Below, piece by piece: positions 14,166-15,551 of a stretch of 15,551 nt of DNA. The stretch is from Acidobacteriota bacterium (GTDB lineage Bacteria > Acidobacteriota > Terriglobia > Acidiferrales > UBA7541): positions 1-15,551 of the forward strand of contig JAGWRH010000360.1 of the NCBI GenBank assembly GCA_028876695.1, in the 5' to 3' direction. The first letter of the stretch is position 1; every line of letters begins with the position of its first letter. The notes below the pieces were generated by a model. It was given only the letters and a program-made list of their open reading frames with translations. It searched no databases and was not told where the DNA came from. The position numbers were made by a program, and so were the translations under genes.

Positions 14166-14891
14166 ATGTTGAAGCTCCGGGCCGTCGATCTTAGGAAATC
14201 GTATCGAGGACGCAAGGTCGTCGACGAAGTAAACCTGGATATTCAACAGGGCGAAGTGGTTGGGCTGCTCGGGCCGAACGGCGCCGGTAAGACCACGACT
14301 TTTTACATCCTGGTCGGCCTCGCTCGCCCGGACTACGGGCGCGTGCTCTTGGACGCCGAGGACATTACCGACCTTCCCATGTACCTCCGGGCTCGTAGCG
14401 GCATTAGCTATCTTCCCCAGGAACCTTCGGTCTTTCGGAAGCTGACCGTTGAAGAGAACCTGCTGGCGGTGCTCGAAACGCTTCCACTTACGCCCGAGCA
14501 GCGGCGCGACCGGATCGAGGAGCTTTTGTCGCAGATGGGACTCGAAGGAGTGCGCTATAGCCAATCGTACGTGCTCTCGGGCGGCGAACGCCGCCGGCTC
14601 GAGATTGCGCGTTCCATGGTGCTTTCCCCGTCCTTCGTGTTGTTGGACGAACCGTTTGCGGGAATCGATCCGCTCACCGTCGTGGACATTCAGAAGATAA
14701 TCGCCGATCTGAGCGCGGCCGGAATCGGCGTCCTGATTACCGACCATAACGTGCGCGACACTCTGGCCGTTACCAACCGCGCGTACATCATTAATGGCGG
14801 GAAAATTCTCGCGGCCGGCACTCCTTCCACTTTGTCCGACAATCCCGAAGTCCGCCGAATCTACCTGGGCGAAAAGTTTCGCCTCAACTGA
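14166..14891 (+). CDS. lptB: LPS export ABC transporter ATPase LptB
   Basis: A 241-residue cytoplasmic ABC ATPase that powers LPS extraction with LptF/LptG (not in this window) and the LptC anchor encoded just upstream. Walker A is GPNGAGKTT (36-44, K42). The Q-loop is in YLPQEPSVFRKLTVEEN, the signature is LSGGERRR (137-144), Walker B is LLDEPFAGIDP (D161, catalytic E162) and the switch is H194 in ITDHN. The pattern SVFRKLTVEENL and the LptB-typical end (YLGEKFRLN) distinguish it from generic branched-chain amino-acid ATPases. It starts 6 nt after lptC without a strong Shine-Dalgarno, so coupling to lptC is likely, and ends 1 nt before rpoN. Confidence 0.95.
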   Translation: MLKLRAVDLRKSYRGRKVVDEVNLDIQQGEVVGLLGPNGAGKTTTFYILVGLARPDYGRVLLDAEDITDLPMYLRARSGISYLPQEPSVFRKLTVEENLLAVLETLPLTPEQRRDRIEELLSQMGLEGVRYSQSYVLSGGERRRLEIARSMVLSPSFVLLDEPFAGIDPLTVVDIQKIIADLSAAGIGVLITDHNVRDTLAVTNRAYIINGGKILAAGTPSTLSDNPEVRRIYLGEKFRLN

Positions 14892-14892
14892 C

Positions 14893-15551
14893 ATGAACTA
14901 TCTCGCGCCAAAATTGCACCTCCGCGTCGCGCAAAAGCAAATCCTGACGCCGGGGCTCGTGCAGATGGTCAGCGTGCTGGCTCTCAACCGGCTCGAGCTG
15001 CGCGAGATGATCAATCAGGAGATCATGGCCAACCCTGTCCTTGAAGAATTGTCCGAAGAGGCCACGACAGCGGAAAATTACACCGACGAAGCGTTTCTCA
15101 AGAAAGAAACGGAAAACGTTCCCGAAGAGCCGGCCGCCAATCCCTTCGACGAATTCGATTTCGGCTCGTTCTTCACCCAGTATCTCGACACTGGTGCCGA
15201 GCGCGTGGCCAGCAGCGAGCGTGAGGAAATCGAAAAGCCGTCGTTCGAGAAATTCCTCTCCTCTGTTTCCAGCCTTTCCGATCACCTGGAATGGCAGCTC
15301 AGCGTCAGCATCTGCAGCGAAACCGTCCGCGAAATCGCGGACGAAATAGTCGGCAACCTCGACGAAAACGGCTACCTCACGGCCACGCTCGACGAAATCG
15401 CGCAAGGTGGCAGCTACTCGATGGAAGACGTGGAAGAGGCGCTCGCCATGGTGCAGGAATTCGACCCGCCCGGAGTTGCGGCGCGCGATCTGCAGGAATG
15501 CCTTCTGCTGCAGATCAAGCTGCTCGACCCGCAGAATACCCTCGCTCAGCA
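14893..15551 (+). CDS. rpoN: RNA polymerase sigma-54 factor RpoN, 5' part
   Basis: The first 219 codons of sigma-54, cut by the window end. Region I (about 1-50) is recognisable: KLHLRVAQKQILTPGLVQ and NRLELREMINQEIMANP. This part binds bacterial enhancer-binding activators and holds the promoter closed. It is poorer in glutamine than the textbook version. An acidic, low-complexity region II follows (about 51-116). The core-binding region starts near 128 (LSDHLEWQL, DENGYL, FDPPGVAARDLQECL). The DNA-binding HTH and RpoN box lie beyond the window. ATG at 14893 starts 1 nt after the lptB TGA, so translation is coupled. The lptB-rpoN order is a long-known arrangement in diderm bacteria. Confidence 0.95.
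   Translation, partial: MNYLAPKLHLRVAQKQILTPGLVQMVSVLALNRLELREMINQEIMANPVLEELSEEATTAENYTDEAFLKKETENVPEEPAANPFDEFDFGSFFTQYLDTGAERVASSEREEIEKPSFEKFLSSVSSLSDHLEWQLSVSICSETVREIADEIVGNLDENGYLTATLDEIAQGGSYSMEDVEEALAMVQEFDPPGVAARDLQECLLLQIKLLDPQNTLAQ

Overview
The window looks like a chromosomal segment of a GC-rich, diderm (LPS-bearing) bacterium. The gene content fits an Acidobacteriota chromosome best: a Ser/Thr kinase with PP2C and FHA partners, a RodZ-like protein, a GAF-GGDEF protein, and an lptC-lptB-rpoN run with an oversized LptC/LptA fusion. The phylum is an inference from gene content and was not tested by a search. I see no tRNA, rRNA, CRISPR array, insertion sequence or phage gene.

Layout. 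(1) 43-3664, plus strand: a compact phospho-signalling operon. It encodes a transmembrane Ser/Thr kinase with an extracytoplasmic SPOR domain, a PP2C phosphatase starting at TTG, and a protein with one canonical and one degenerate FHA domain. (2) 3679-4422, minus: a dienelactone hydrolase convergent with the operon. (3) 4645-5344, plus: two small cytoplasmic proteins, an 83-residue unrecognised one and a DUF4242 protein. (4) 5427-8095, minus: a frameshifted, 5'-truncated DUF1801 remnant, a succinate-semialdehyde-type aldehyde dehydrogenase and a DUF6282-type amidohydrolase-like protein. (5) 8333-10118, minus: a RodZ-like HTH/TM/DUF4115 protein translationally joined to a helical-repeat protein that appears to start at a rare ATT codon. 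(6) 10353-11510, plus, divergent from rodZ: a GAF-GGDEF diguanylate cyclase, probably from a leaderless mRNA. (7) 11820-15551, plus: an LptC protein fused to several LptA/OstA-like segments, LptB, and the start of sigma-54 RpoN, which runs off the window.

How it works together. Much of the window concerns the envelope and its signalling. The SPOR kinase could read peptidoglycan state and pass phosphorylation to the FHA protein, with the PP2C enzyme reversing it. RodZ links to cell shape, and LptC/A with LptB export LPS. The cyclase and RpoN are regulators. The hydrolase, dehydrogenase and DUF6282 genes are metabolic and seem functionally separate.

Intergenic regions. Sigma-70-like promoters can be read before rodZ (TTGACA-17-TATATT), the GGDEF gene (TTGCAG-18-TATAAT), lptC (TTGTGG-17-TATACT), the aldehyde dehydrogenase (TTGACG-17-AATTAT) and the DUF4242 gene (TTGAGC-17-TAGGAT). 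The only gene-free stretch over 300 bases is 11511-11819. No convincing intrinsic terminator was found anywhere.
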